Assembly: GCF_963517015.1 (NCBI RefSeq)
Contig: NZ_CAUQDV010000001.1
Location: 2,796,001-2,860,000, forward strand
Length of the DNA stretch: 64,000 nt
Source of the DNA: an uncultured Devosia sp.
Lineage (GTDB): Bacteria > Pseudomonadota > Alphaproteobacteria > Rhizobiales > Devosiaceae
Direction: 5' to 3'
Positions 8,286-17,756 of this stretch are shown here, piece by piece (position 1 is the stretch's first letter; each line of letters starts with the position of its first letter). Position numbers and translations under genes: made by a program. The notes below the pieces were generated by a model. It was not told the origin of the DNA. It made no database searches and was given only the letters and a program-made list of their open reading frames with translations.

Positions 8286-8728
8286 GCCTTTTTCACCCAG
8301 CGACCGTCGGGTTCCTGCTGCCAATAGGTTAGCGCATTGTCGGGTTTGAGGGCGCGCCAGGCAAGGCGCGCTTCTGCAACGGCGTCGGGATCGTGGCCGG
8401 AAAACATGTAGACGACGCGCACATAGCCCTCGGTCGACTGCGGCACGGCGCGATCCACGAAGAATCGCACTTCGGCCTGGTTTGGATTGTCGTGCCCTGT
8501 GGTTAGCAAGATGGGCTGATGGGCATCGGCCTCGTCTCCGGCCAGACCATGGGGCAGGAAGCTGTCATCACGGAAGGTCCAGAGGTGGGCATCGAGCGCT
8601 TCGGCCCGCTCGGTCGAGCCCAGTTCCACCACCGCACGCCAGCCGCGCTCGAGCGTCTTTTCCAGCAGGGCCGGAATGACGGCCTCAAGCGGGCGTGGTT
8701 CGAGGTGATAGAACAGGACTTCAGCCAT
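8282..8728 (-). CDS. holC: DNA polymerase III subunit chi
   Basis: HolC is the clamp-loader accessory subunit that contacts SSB and, with psi, stabilises the replicase on coated DNA. The 148-residue protein has the family's typical length and N-terminus (EVLFYHLEPRPLE). It also has the conserved central phrases LWTFRDDSFLPHGL and HQPILLTT, and the C-terminal stretch YVRVVYMFSGHD. It lies five bases downstream of pepA and overlaps the next gene by four bases. The pepA-holC order is widespread in Proteobacteria and supports the call. Confidence 0.92.
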   Translation of the reverse strand: MAEVLFYHLEPRPLEAVIPALLEKTLERGWRAVVELGSTERAEALDAHLWTFRDDSFLPHGLAGDEADAHQPILLTTGHDNPNQAEVRFFVDRAVPQSTEGYVRVVYMFSGHDPDAVAEARLAWRALKPDNALTYWQQEPDGRWVKKA

Positions 8729-8733
8729 GCTGA

Positions 8734-10218
8734 CTACTGCTTCTCGTAGTAGTCGCGAACGAGCCGATCCAACAACGCCACGCCAAAGCCGGGGGCCCAG
8801 GAGGTGTTGATCTCGTTGCCCGGAGCACCGAAGGCCGTGCCGGCTATGTCGAGATGGGCCCAGGGCGTGTTGTTGACGAAGCGCTGCAGGAACTGGGCGG
8901 CAGTGATCGAGCCGGCGGGGCGGCCGACCGAATTGCGGATGTCGGCGAACTTGGATTCGATCAGCTTGTCATAGGCGGGCGCCAGCGGCATGCGCCAGAG
9001 TTTTTCGTTGGCCGAGAGGCCGGCATTGAGCAGACGCGCGGCCAGTTCATCATTGTTGGAGAACAGGCCGGCATGTTCGTGGCCGAGCGCAACGATGATG
9101 GCGCCAGTCAGCGTCGCCAGGTTGATCATGAATTTCGGCTTGAAGCGGTCCTGCGTGTACCAGAGCGCATCGGCCAGGACGAGACGTCCTTCGGCATCGG
9201 TATTGATCACTTCGATCGTGGTACCGCTCATGGCCTTGACGATATCGCCGGGGCGTACCGCGCTGCCCGAGGGCATGTTTTCGACAAGACCAATGACGCC
9301 GACCACATTGACCGGGGCCTTGCGGGTGGCAAGAGCATGGATCAGTCCAGTGACGGCGGCAGCACCGCCCATGTCGCCCTTCATGTCTTCCATGGAGCCG
9401 GCTGGCTTGATGGAAATGCCGCCGGTATCGAAGACCACGCCCTTGCCGACGAAGGCCAGCGGCGCATCGCCGGGATTGCCGCCACGCCATTGCATGACGA
9501 CGAGGCGCGCCGGACGATCCGAACCCTGGGCAACGCAGAGCAGCGAGCCCATGCCGAGGTTTTCGAGCGCTTCGGGCTCAAGGATTTCGACATCGACGCC
9601 GAGCTTGACCAGTTCGGCAGCGCGGGTGGCAAATTCCACCGGGCCGAGCACATTTGCGGGCTCGTTGATCAGGTCGCGCGCCAGCAATGTGCCATCAACG
9701 GTCGCGCCACGATCGGCAATGGCGGCATCGGCCGCAGCCGGATCGGCAAGGTGGAGGGTGACCTCAAGTGCCCTGGGCGCATCCTCGGGTTTGGCGGACT
9801 TGTATTTGTCGAACTTGTAATGACGCAGGCGCAGGCCGGCGGCCAGTTCGCCGATGGCGGCAGGGCTGGCGCCGGGCTCGTCGACGATGATGGAGACGGC
9901 GTCAGAGCGCGCTGCAGAGAGTTTTGCCAGCAACGAGCCGCCACGATCGGTCCAGGCATTGCCCGGGATTTCGGCGTCGGCCTTGCCGCTGCCGAGTACG
10001 ATCAGGCGCTTGCCGCCCGCCGTCAGCACGTCGAGCGCCTGGCCTTGCTTGCCCTTGAAGCTCCCCACCCCGGCAGTTTCTGCCCAATCAAGACCTGTCG
10101 CGGTCCAGACCGAAGCGCCAGCGCCAGCGGGCGCGGCATCTTCGGCGACATAGATCACGGTCGTGGCTGCGAGAGCCCCGTCGAGCGGAGCGGTGCGGAT
10201 GGAAATGGGCTGGGACAT
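8734..10218 (-). CDS. pepA: Leucyl aminopeptidase (M17 family)
   Basis: This cytosolic two-zinc aminopeptidase removes N-terminal residues from peptides; in some bacteria PepA also binds DNA. From the ATG at 10218 the protein is 494 residues, the normal M17 length. The catalytic C-terminal domain shows KGVVFDTGG (Lys259 and Asp264) and the signature NTDAEGRL (339-346, metal ligands Asp341 and Glu343). An in-frame upstream extension to 10323 has no family resemblance and is excluded. The N-terminal macro-like domain (about 1-170) is present but divergent, as is usual. It heads the minus-strand unit pepA-holC-yitT and is divergent from lptF. Confidence 0.96.
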   Translation of the reverse strand: MSQPISIRTAPLDGALAATTVIYVAEDAAPAGAGASVWTATGLDWAETAGVGSFKGKQGQALDVLTAGGKRLIVLGSGKADAEIPGNAWTDRGGSLLAKLSAARSDAVSIIVDEPGASPAAIGELAAGLRLRHYKFDKYKSAKPEDAPRALEVTLHLADPAAADAAIADRGATVDGTLLARDLINEPANVLGPVEFATRAAELVKLGVDVEILEPEALENLGMGSLLCVAQGSDRPARLVVMQWRGGNPGDAPLAFVGKGVVFDTGGISIKPAGSMEDMKGDMGGAAAVTGLIHALATRKAPVNVVGVIGLVENMPSGSAVRPGDIVKAMSGTTIEVINTDAEGRLVLADALWYTQDRFKPKFMINLATLTGAIIVALGHEHAGLFSNNDELAARLLNAGLSANEKLWRMPLAPAYDKLIESKFADIRNSVGRPAGSITAAQFLQRFVNNTPWAHLDIAGTAFGAPGNEINTSWAPGFGVALLDRLVRDYYEKQ

Positions 10219-10406
10219 TGTAGGCCTTGGGTGGCAATGGGCGCGAAGCGGCCCGGAATTTTTGATTGCCCCTACATTGGAGTCTTTGTCTCCCGCGTCA
10301 ATCCCGCAACAGGACGCAGACAATTCCGTGCACAGGGAGCTGCGTGCTTGTGCGCACAGGCAATCTGAACCAAGGTCCGCGCAATCTGGAGACTCAGCCC
10401 AAGCGC

Positions 10407-11480
10407 ATGAGAAAGCTGACCGCCTATCTTTCCCGCCTGTTCGTCACGGACGCGCTGATCCTGCTCGGCGTGCTGTGCCTGCTGCTGTGGCTGGTCAATT
10501 GTCTGCGGTCATTCGAGGTGATTTCCGTTAAAGGCCAGAATGTGCTGGTGCTGGCGCTGCAGGCGCTGCTGACCATGCCGCCGCTTGTGATCTCCTTCTT
10601 TTATATCTGCATCGGCATTGGTCTCGCGCGCGCCTTCCAGGCGCTGCAGGCCAACAAGGAATTGCATATCATCCACACCAGCTATGGCCTGGGCTCGCTG
10701 TGGCGGGCGACGGGCGTGGTGGCCGGCGCGGGCGTGCTGGTCATGCTGCTGCTGGCCAATTTCATCGAGCCTTATGCCATCCGCCGGCTGAATCTGCTCA
10801 ATGCCAGCGTGGCCGCCGATCTGGTCAGCTCCACGCTCCGCCCGGGACGTTTTACCCAAGTGACGCCGGGCGTCGTGATCCTGATCGGCGGACGCGAGGG
10901 CGATGGCGAAATCCAGCAGTTTTTCGCCGACGACCGGCGCAATCCCGACAGCCGGCAGACCTATATCGCCGAATCCGCCCGCGTGGCAGCCGATGGCGAA
11001 GGCTATGTGATCGAGTTGCGCAATGGCACGCTGCAATATCGCCAGTCGGATGGTCGATTCTCGGAAGTGTCCTTCGACAGCTATGACGTTGGCGTTGCCC
11101 AGTTGTCGCAGTCCATTGGCTCGATCGACCCGATGCTGGAGAAGGACAGCGTGACACTGGCCAGCGAGGCCATGGCAAAGGGCGAGTGGGACGCCTACAC
11201 GGTCCTGCTGCTGTCCAACCGCATGGCGGAAGGCCTGCGGATCATCGGCATGGCCATGATGGTGCTGGCCATCATGGGCTTCCCGAGCGGCAAGCGGACG
11301 CGGTTCGCCATGCCGATGGAAGTGGTGGTAATGCTGATCGCCTTTGGAGAGCGAAGCCTCAGCGCCTATAGCCCGATCGGCACGGCAGCCGGTGCGCTTG
11401 TCCTGATCGCTGTAGCGGGCATCACTCTGTTGATCCGGACGCGGCCACGGGCGGTGCGGGCGATGGAGGTGCCGCTGTGA
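10407..11480 (+). CDS. lptF: LPS export ABC transporter permease LptF
   Basis: LptF with LptG forms the inner-membrane permease that, powered by LptB, extracts lipopolysaccharide and pushes it onto the periplasmic bridge. The protein has 357 residues from 10407 (MRKLTAYLSR). It has three hydrophobic helices at the N-terminal side, a periplasmic beta-jellyroll region around residues 130-250 and three more helices at the C-terminus. This is the standard LptF/G layout. Its stop codon overlaps the GTG start of lptG, so the two are translationally coupled. The order lptF-lptG-lptD-surA is typical of Alphaproteobacteria and supports the assignment. The earlier in-frame start at 10266 lacks a fitting N-terminus. 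Confidence 0.93.
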   Translation: MRKLTAYLSRLFVTDALILLGVLCLLLWLVNCLRSFEVISVKGQNVLVLALQALLTMPPLVISFFYICIGIGLARAFQALQANKELHIIHTSYGLGSLWRATGVVAGAGVLVMLLLANFIEPYAIRRLNLLNASVAADLVSSTLRPGRFTQVTPGVVILIGGREGDGEIQQFFADDRRNPDSRQTYIAESARVAADGEGYVIELRNGTLQYRQSDGRFSEVSFDSYDVGVAQLSQSIGSIDPMLEKDSVTLASEAMAKGEWDAYTVLLLSNRMAEGLRIIGMAMMVLAIMGFPSGKRTRFAMPMEVVVMLIAFGERSLSAYSPIGTAAGALVLIAVAGITLLIRTRPRAVRAMEVPL

Positions 11481-12547
11481 AGGGCATCGATCGCGTCATT
11501 CTCGGCCGGGTCGGCAGCCGCATCGGCGTCACGGTGGCGGTGTTCTATGGCATCATCGCGCTGGTGGAATCGCTCGACACCTGGCGGTTCAACTATGTGT
11601 CCGAGCAACACGGACTGCACATGGCGCTGGTCATGGTGGCGATGAGTGCCGTGAAATGGACGATCAAGACGCTGCCGGTGACCGTGCTAATGGGCGCCAT
11701 CCTCGGCTTCATCGACCTCAAGGCGCGCCATGAGCTGACGGTGATCCAGGCAACGGGCCTGTCTATCTGGCGCATCATACGCGCGCCCCTGCTGGCCCTG
11801 ATCGTCTTTAGCCTGGTCATCGGGCTGGGACTGGAAACGGTCAGCGTGCATTTCAACCGCATGCTCAAGCCGACATCGCAGGGCTTTACGGCCATGCTGA
11901 CCCCTCCGGGGGAAATCTGGCTGGAGCAGACCAGCGGTGACGCGCGCTATGTGATGATGGCGACCGGCATGCAGGAGGGCGGCACGGCGCTGGGCAATGT
12001 GACGGTGTTCAACCTCAACCGGGGCGACGTGGCGCGTATCGAAGCCGATGAGGCGCTGCTCGAAACCGGCCAGTGGGTGTTTCCGACCGCTGTTCTGAAA
12101 AACCCGGACCGGGCGGCACGGACGGTCACGAATTTCGCCCTGCCGACCACATCGACGCCGACCGAAATGCGGCTCAAGCTGGCCTCCACCGAGGACATGA
12201 CATTCTTCGAACTGGCGCGACTGCTGCAGGCCAATGTGATGGACTCCAACATCCGCACAGCGGGCACGATGCGGCTGATTAAACTGCTGGCTCTACCGCT
12301 TGTGCTAACCGGCTCGCTGTTCATTGCTTTTGCGTTTACCGCAGGTTATCGAAGAGGCTCTAATTATGGTCCCGCGGTACTCTATGGGATCGTCCTGGGG
12401 TTTGTTGTGTTCGTGATTACCGAGATGGCCGACCGTGCCGGGTCGACCGGCGTTCTCGATCCCACGTTTGCGGCAGTCGGACCGGCATTTGTGGCCATCG
12501 TCATCGGCGTGACGGTGCTGCTGCACAAGGAAGACGGACGCGCGTGA
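11477..12547 (+). CDS. lptG: LPS export ABC transporter permease LptG
   Basis: This is the partner permease of LptF in the LptB2FG complex. The 356 residues have two N-terminal helices and the RHELTVIQATGLSIWRI region that couples to the ATPase. A periplasmic jellyroll follows (about 120-250), then C-terminal helices with GYRRGSNYGPAVLYG. It starts with GTG at 11477, overlapping the lptF stop by four bases (GTGA). It ends overlapping the GTG start of lptD in the same way, so the three genes are a coupled unit. The inner-membrane location is clear from hydrophobicity. Confidence 0.94.
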   Translation: MKGIDRVILGRVGSRIGVTVAVFYGIIALVESLDTWRFNYVSEQHGLHMALVMVAMSAVKWTIKTLPVTVLMGAILGFIDLKARHELTVIQATGLSIWRIIRAPLLALIVFSLVIGLGLETVSVHFNRMLKPTSQGFTAMLTPPGEIWLEQTSGDARYVMMATGMQEGGTALGNVTVFNLNRGDVARIEADEALLETGQWVFPTAVLKNPDRAARTVTNFALPTTSTPTEMRLKLASTEDMTFFELARLLQANVMDSNIRTAGTMRLIKLLALPLVLTGSLFIAFAFTAGYRRGSNYGPAVLYGIVLGFVVFVITEMADRAGSTGVLDPTFAAVGPAFVAIVIGVTVLLHKEDGRA

Positions 12548-14835
12548 AGAAGCTGATCGACAGGGGGACTTTCGTGAGCCGCCTGGCCCTGGCCAGCGCG
12601 ATGCTTGCCATCAGCCTTTCCCCTGCCCTTGCGCAAACTCTGGTCCCCATCGATTTTTTCAACGCGCCGGTCGACAGCGCGGCGCCCGCCGAAGTCGAGG
12701 CCAGCACGCTGACCTTTGACAGCGCAAAAAATCTCATCACTGCCAGCGGCGACGTGGTGCTGCGCCAGAGCGGCTATACGATGAGCGGCCAGACGCTGGT
12801 CTATGACCGGGGCGCGGGAACGGTAAAGTTCACCGGCGCCGTATCGGTGCTCGATCCGTCCGGCAACCTGGCCGAAATGACCGACGCCGATATTTCCGGC
12901 GGCATGAAGCAGGCCTTTCTCAATGCACTGACCATTACCGCCTATGACGGGTCGCGCATTACCGCGGATAGCGCCGATTATGACCAGGCGCTGCGCACGA
13001 TTCTCGAAAAGGGCAGCTATGCGCCCTGCGGCGATTGCGTGGACGATAGCGGCCGGCGGATCGGCTGGAAGGTCAATACCAATCGCATCACCTATAATGC
13101 CGAGGATGGCTCGCTCGCGATGGAGCAGCCGACCCTCGAAGTGCTCGGCCTGCCCGTAGCCTGGCTGCCCTATCTGTGGCTGCCGGACCTCAGCACCACA
13201 ACTGTGGAAGGCTTCCGGACGCCCAATTACGATTATACCGACGAGACAGGGCACAAGCTCGAAGTGCCCTACTACGCCTATTCGAGCCGCATGACGGACG
13301 TGATCCTGACGCCGACGTTGATGTCGCGACAGGGCTTGCTGTTCGGCGCGGAATGGCTGCAGCGGTTCGACAATGGCTCGTTCCAGCTCAAGGGATCGGG
13401 TGTCTATCAGCTGGAGAAGGAAGCCTTCGCCTTTACCGACGCGCAGCGCGACTGGCGCGGCGCAATCCAGACGTCTGGATCGTTCAGGCCGATCGCAGAC
13501 TGGACCGTCGGCTGGAGCTACACCAAGTTTACCGATGCCGCCTATCTGGCCGATTACGGCCTGGCCTATTCGAGCGTCAACGAGGTCTATGCGACCCATC
13601 TGACCGACGACACCTATCTCGATGCCCGCGTGCAGGAATTCCAGCGGATCGGCGACTACACCGATTTCAATCAAGGGCAGCAGGCGCAGACCCTGCCGGC
13701 CGTGCGTTTCAACCATGTCGAGGACCTGGCGCCGGGCTTGGGCCGGATCGACATCGAGGGCAAGCTGCTGGGCGTGCGCCGCGAGAACGACCAGAGCGGC
13801 TCGGCCAATGGCGTGCCCTATGTCTATGGCTTTTCCGGCAACAAGCAGCATGCGAGCGTGCAGGCCGGCTGGCAGAACCAGTATATCGGCATGGGCGGGT
13901 TCGTTGCGACGCCCTATCTGGGTGGCCGGACCGACTTCTCCTATTACGACGGGTCGAGCACCGACCCCATGGCGCCAGACGAGACTTCGCTGTTCAGCGT
14001 GACGCCGATTGCCGCGATGGACGTGCGCTTTCCCGTGGCGGCCAATGACGGGTCTACCGTGCATCTGATCGAGCCGATAGCGCAACTGGTCTATCGTGGC
14101 TCGGGCAGGTCGATGGCCGGTATCACCAATGACGATGCGCAAAGCTTCGTCTTCGATGACACGAACCTTTTCAGCTACAACCGTTTCTCGGGCAGTGACC
14201 GGCAGGAAACCGGGCTGCGGCTCAATGTGGGCGGGCGCTACCAGGCCAATTTCATCGACGGCAGCTATCTCGAACTGGTTGCCGGCCAGAGCTTCCACCT
14301 GGCAGGGCAGAATGCCTTTGACGCGGCCGATGCAGCACAGACCGGTGTCGGCGCGGGCCTGAGCGGCACGGCTTCCTATGCCGTGCTGGGTGCCTATGCC
14401 GGTTTCGAGAACGGAATCCGTGCAGGCGGCAAGCTGCAGGTCGATACGCAGGAGCCGGAAATCACCCGCGCCTCTCTCTCGGCGGGCTATGCCAAGGATG
14501 GCTGGGCGGCGACTGCGGACTACAATTATATCGGTGCCAACGAAGCGGCAGGCCTGATCGAAGATCAGCATGAGATCGGTGGTTCGGTGACGGTGCCGGT
14601 TGCCGAATACTGGTCGATCAGCGCCCGTACCTATTGGGATATCGAGACCAACAATTACCTGCAGGTTGGCGGCGGCATTGTCTATGATGACGGATACTTG
14701 ATGGTGGGTGCCGATGCCTATCGCAACGGCCCGACGCATACTTCACCCGACGAAACCCGCGTCACGGCCTCGTTCAAGCTCAAGGCACCGGCGGGCCTCG
14801 ACCTGGGCTTCGCCACCAATGCCGTGGTTGAGTAA
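12544..14835 (+). CDS. lptD: LPS-assembly protein LptD
   Basis: LptD is the outer-membrane barrel that, plugged by LptE, inserts LPS into the outer leaflet. The 763 residues begin with a signal peptide (to about residue 30, SPALAQ). The OstA-like beta-taco domain follows (about 45-200), then a large barrel of alternating strands. It starts with GTG at 12544, overlapping the lptG stop. Cysteines are limited to Cys162 and Cys165 (YAPCGDC). No cysteine pair occurs near the C-terminus, unlike E. coli LptD, whose interdomain disulfides need one. The C-terminus is not the usual aromatic residue, ending instead in AVVE. Context with lptF, lptG and surA makes the assignment secure. Confidence 0.94.
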   Translation: MKKLIDRGTFVSRLALASAMLAISLSPALAQTLVPIDFFNAPVDSAAPAEVEASTLTFDSAKNLITASGDVVLRQSGYTMSGQTLVYDRGAGTVKFTGAVSVLDPSGNLAEMTDADISGGMKQAFLNALTITAYDGSRITADSADYDQALRTILEKGSYAPCGDCVDDSGRRIGWKVNTNRITYNAEDGSLAMEQPTLEVLGLPVAWLPYLWLPDLSTTTVEGFRTPNYDYTDETGHKLEVPYYAYSSRMTDVILTPTLMSRQGLLFGAEWLQRFDNGSFQLKGSGVYQLEKEAFAFTDAQRDWRGAIQTSGSFRPIADWTVGWSYTKFTDAAYLADYGLAYSSVNEVYATHLTDDTYLDARVQEFQRIGDYTDFNQGQQAQTLPAVRFNHVEDLAPGLGRIDIEGKLLGVRRENDQSGSANGVPYVYGFSGNKQHASVQAGWQNQYIGMGGFVATPYLGGRTDFSYYDGSSTDPMAPDETSLFSVTPIAAMDVRFPVAANDGSTVHLIEPIAQLVYRGSGRSMAGITNDDAQSFVFDDTNLFSYNRFSGSDRQETGLRLNVGGRYQANFIDGSYLELVAGQSFHLAGQNAFDAADAAQTGVGAGLSGTASYAVLGAYAGFENGIRAGGKLQVDTQEPEITRASLSAGYAKDGWAATADYNYIGANEAAGLIEDQHEIGGSVTVPVAEYWSISARTYWDIETNNYLQVGGGIVYDDGYLMVGADAYRNGPTHTSPDETRVTASFKLKAPAGLDLGFATNAVVE

Positions 14836-14930
14836 CTTCTATCGGATTTTGGCCTCAATCATGGGGCAATTGACAGCGCGCTATTCCCGCCCCATTGAGG
14901 ACGGGTTGATCCATGCAAGGCGGAACAATT

Positions 14931-15824
14931 ATGGCCATAAATTTCCTGGGGCGCGCAGCCAGCGCCGTGATCGTCGGTGCACTCCTGACCATGTGCGCCG
15001 CCATGCCTGCCGTTGCGCAGAATGTGCGGGCGACCGTCAACGGAACGCCGATCACCGACATGCAGGTGGCCCAGCGCCAGCGCCTGTTCCAGATGGAAGG
15101 CAATAGCGGCGGCTCGGCTGGCGCGCTCAAGCAACTGGTCGACGAAGCGATCCAGATGTCGGAAGCCAAGCGCATCGGCATCACGGTCAGCAACACGCAG
15201 GTCGATGAAGCCAAGCAGCAGATCGCCCGCAACATGAACCTCAGCCAGGACCGCCTGATCGCCATGCTGCAGCAGGGCGGCGTTGGCATGGAGACGCTGG
15301 AAGATCGCCTTCGCGCCGCCATCGCTTGGAATGCCATCACCGAACAGGTGATCATGCCGCAGGTGCAGATCTCGGAACTGCAGCTCGACCAGGAAGCCGC
15401 CAACAAGGTGCAGGATTACCAGAGCTTTGATTACATCCTCAAGGAAGTGATCTTCGTCGGTGGTGCTGGACGTTCGGGCCAGGCCAATAGCTATCGCTCC
15501 AAGTTCAGCGGCTGCGATACGGCCGTGGATCTGTCGCTCGGCTTTACCGATGCGGCGGTGATCGAGGTGGGCCGTCGCCATGCGACGCAGATGCCCGAAG
15601 CGATCGCCAAGGAACTGGCTGGCCTCAATGTGGGTGGCATCACGAAGCCCCGCGCTGTGCAGACGGGCCTGTCGATGCTGGCGGTCTGCGAAAAGACCCA
15701 GGCCGAAGACCTGACCTTCATCAAGAGCGACCTGCGCGCCGAACAGGGCAATAGCGAGCTGACCGGCCAGGTGCAGGCCTATCTCGAAAAGCTCCGGGCC
15801 GAAGCCAAGATCATCTACAACTAA
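14931..15824 (+). CDS. SurA-like periplasmic chaperone / peptidyl-prolyl isomerase
   Basis: This exported 297-residue protein has a signal peptide ending near AVAQ and an N-terminal SurA-type helical chaperone domain: VNGTPITDMQVAQRQRL, a long Gln-rich helix and repeated LxxRLRAAIAWN-type helices. A short parvulin-like C-terminal region follows, with a phrase resembling the rotamase core (GGITKPRAVQTGLSMLAVCEK). SurA escorts outer-membrane proteins such as LptD. I choose ATG 14931 over 14913 because an AAGG lies about ten bases upstream and the signal peptide begins properly (MAINFLGRA). The position directly after lptD fits that partnership. Only one weak parvulin domain is visible, compared with two in E. 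coli SurA. Confidence 0.87.
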   Translation: MAINFLGRAASAVIVGALLTMCAAMPAVAQNVRATVNGTPITDMQVAQRQRLFQMEGNSGGSAGALKQLVDEAIQMSEAKRIGITVSNTQVDEAKQQIARNMNLSQDRLIAMLQQGGVGMETLEDRLRAAIAWNAITEQVIMPQVQISELQLDQEAANKVQDYQSFDYILKEVIFVGGAGRSGQANSYRSKFSGCDTAVDLSLGFTDAAVIEVGRRHATQMPEAIAKELAGLNVGGITKPRAVQTGLSMLAVCEKTQAEDLTFIKSDLRAEQGNSELTGQVQAYLEKLRAEAKIIYN

Positions 15825-15832
15825 GACGATCG

Positions 15833-15856
15833 GGCCCGCCGCTGGCGGGCCTTTTT
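15833..15856 (+). terminator. Rho-independent terminator after the surA-like gene
   Basis: A perfect eight-base-pair stem (GGCCCGCC with GGCGGGCC, loop GCT) is followed by TTTTT. It sits only 17 bases before the pdxA start, so it may act as a partial terminator or attenuator between the lpt-surA unit and pdxA-rsmA. Confidence 0.8.
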
Positions 15857-15873
15857 CAACAATGGGGGCCGCG

Positions 15874-16869
15874 ATGAGCAAGCCACTGGCCATCAGCATG
15901 GGTGAGCCGGCAGGCGCCGGCCCCGATATCATTCTGTCGCTTTACGCCCGGCGGCAGGAACTCGACCTGCCCGCCTTCTGCGTTTTCGGCCACGCCGAGT
16001 TTCTGGCGGCGCGGGCGCAGCGGCTGGGGCTGGATGTCGCCATTGCCACGGTCGATGCTGCAGCGGCCGGTGACGTGTTTGCCGATGCGCTGCCGGTGAT
16101 CAACATCGAGGGACTGGTACCGGACAAGCCGGGACAGATTTCCCCGCTTTCGGGCAAGGTGGTGATCCGCTCGATCGAGGAGGCCGTGGCGGCCACTTTG
16201 CGCGGGGATTGTCGCGGGCTGGTGACCGGACCGATCCACAAGGCGGGGCTCTACAACGCGGGGTTCAAGCATCCGGGGCATACCGAATTTCTGGCCGAGC
16301 TCTGCGCGGTCAATGGCGAGCTGCGGCTGCCGGTGATGATGCTGGCGCACGGGGGCCTGCGAACGGTGCCGGTTACCATCCACGTGCCGATCCGCGATGT
16401 ACCGAACCTGCTCACGAAAGACCTGGTGGTCGAGACCATTCGCGTCGTGGCCTATGACCTCAAGCATCGCTTCGGCATTGCCGAACCCAGGATCGGCGTG
16501 GCGGGGCTCAATCCGCACGCAGGCGAAGGCGGGGCCATCGGACGCGAGGACCTCGAGATCATCGGGCCGGCTGTTGCTCAGCTCGCCTATGAGGGCGTGG
16601 CCGTCACCGGTCCCCTGCCCGCAGATACGCTGTTCTATCCTGCCCATTGGGCGCGCTACGACGCGGTGGTGGCCATGTACCACGATCAGGCACTGATCCC
16701 GATCAAGACGGTGGCCTTTGACGAGGCGGTCAATGTCACGCTGGGCTTGCCGATCGTACGGACCTCGCCCGACCACGGCACGGCCTTCGATCTCGCGGGG
16801 ACAGGGACGGCTTCGCCGTCGAGTTTTCTTGCAGCGATCCGCATGGCCGATGTAATGACCACGGCATGA
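15874..16869 (+). CDS. pdxA: 4-hydroxythreonine-4-phosphate dehydrogenase
   Basis: PdxA oxidises 4-phosphohydroxy-L-threonine with NAD in the DXP-dependent pyridoxal phosphate pathway. The product condenses with DXP through PdxJ. The 331-residue protein starts MSKPLAISMGEPAGAGPD and shows the expected phrases VTGPIHKAGL, HPGHTEFLA, GLNPHAGEGG and MYHDQALIP. The conserved histidines and aspartates there bind the divalent metal. ATG 15874 is preferred over 15862 because GGGGG lies directly upstream. The stop codon overlaps the rsmA start (ATGA), the common alphaproteobacterial pair. Confidence 0.96.
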   Translation: MSKPLAISMGEPAGAGPDIILSLYARRQELDLPAFCVFGHAEFLAARAQRLGLDVAIATVDAAAAGDVFADALPVINIEGLVPDKPGQISPLSGKVVIRSIEEAVAATLRGDCRGLVTGPIHKAGLYNAGFKHPGHTEFLAELCAVNGELRLPVMMLAHGGLRTVPVTIHVPIRDVPNLLTKDLVVETIRVVAYDLKHRFGIAEPRIGVAGLNPHAGEGGAIGREDLEIIGPAVAQLAYEGVAVTGPLPADTLFYPAHWARYDAVVAMYHDQALIPIKTVAFDEAVNVTLGLPIVRTSPDHGTAFDLAGTGTASPSSFLAAIRMADVMTTA

Positions 16870-17714
16870 GCCAAATCGACAATTTGCCGCCGCTGCGCGA
16901 GGTCATCGCGGAGCATGGGTTGCGCGCCAAAAAGGAACTGGGGCAGAATTTCCTGCTCGACCTCAATCTGACCGCGCGCATCGCCCGCGTGGCGGGATCG
17001 CTCGAAGGCGTGCGCGTCATCGAGGTTGGTCCTGGTCCCGGCGGGCTGACGCGCGCGCTGCTGGCCGAGGGCGCCAAGGAAGTGATCGCCATCGAGCGCG
17101 ATCCGCGCGCCCTGCCCGCGCTGGCGCAGGTGGCCGAGGCCTATCCGGGCCGGCTGACGGTGATCAGCGGCGACGCGATGGAAATGGACTATCGCACGCT
17201 GGCCGATGGCCCGACGCGGATCATTGCCAACCTGCCCTATAATATCGCGACGCCGCTGTTGACCGGTTGGCTGACGATGGACCCGTGGCCGAGCTTTTTC
17301 GAAAGTCTGACGCTGATGTTCCAGCGCGAGGTGGCCGAGCGCATCTGCGCCAAGCCGGGCGAGGATCCCTATGGGAGGCTGGGCGTGCTGGCCGGCTGGC
17401 GTACGGATGCGCGGATCGCCTTCAATGTCGGCCGGCAGGCATTCGTGCCGCCGCCCAATGTGACCTCTGCCGTGGTGCATCTGGTGCCCAAGCCGGTTGG
17501 CGACGACGTGACGGTCAAGAATCTCGAGCACATCACGCGGGCGGCCTTCGGGCAGCGCCGCAAGATGGTGCGGCAGAGCCTGAAGGCCGCCGGTGTAACC
17601 GTGGAAGGGCTGTTGGCGGCTGGCGGGCTCAAAGGCGACGAGCGGGCGGAAGACCTGCCCATAGAAGCGTTCCTCGCCATGGCGCGAGCCCTGCCGGATT
17701 TGCGCCGGGGCTAA
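16866..17714 (+). CDS. rsmA: 16S rRNA (adenine(1518)-N6/adenine(1519)-N6)-dimethyltransferase
   Basis: RsmA/KsgA dimethylates the two adjacent adenines of the 3'-terminal hairpin of 16S rRNA late in small-subunit assembly. The 282 residues include the SAM-binding motif EVGPGPGG (53-60), the acidic IAIERD, and the target-adenine motif NLPYN (122-126). The C-terminal helical domain with AAFGQRRKMVRQSLK completes the family pattern. Its ATG overlaps the pdxA stop by four bases, indicating co-translation. A hairpin with a T-run follows the stop. Loss in this family gives kasugamycin resistance. Confidence 0.97.
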   Translation: MSQIDNLPPLREVIAEHGLRAKKELGQNFLLDLNLTARIARVAGSLEGVRVIEVGPGPGGLTRALLAEGAKEVIAIERDPRALPALAQVAEAYPGRLTVISGDAMEMDYRTLADGPTRIIANLPYNIATPLLTGWLTMDPWPSFFESLTLMFQREVAERICAKPGEDPYGRLGVLAGWRTDARIAFNVGRQAFVPPPNVTSAVVHLVPKPVGDDVTVKNLEHITRAAFGQRRKMVRQSLKAAGVTVEGLLAAGGLKGDERAEDLPIEAFLAMARALPDLRRG

Positions 17715-17720
17715 ATCAGT

Positions 17721-17756
17721 CCGCAACGTCAGCTGGGGACGTCGCGGTTTTATTCT
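17721..17756 (+). terminator. Rho-independent terminator after rsmA
   Basis: CCGCAACGTC (17721-17730) pairs, with one mismatch, with GACGTCGCGG (17738-17747), followed by TTTTATTCTTT. It lies seven bases past the rsmA stop codon. Confidence 0.7.

Noticed and set aside
12382..14739. Minus-strand open frame of about 785 codons across lptG-lptD
   Set aside because: It is the complement of lptD. The frame is open only because high GC content suppresses stops in the antisense register, and no start signal supports it.
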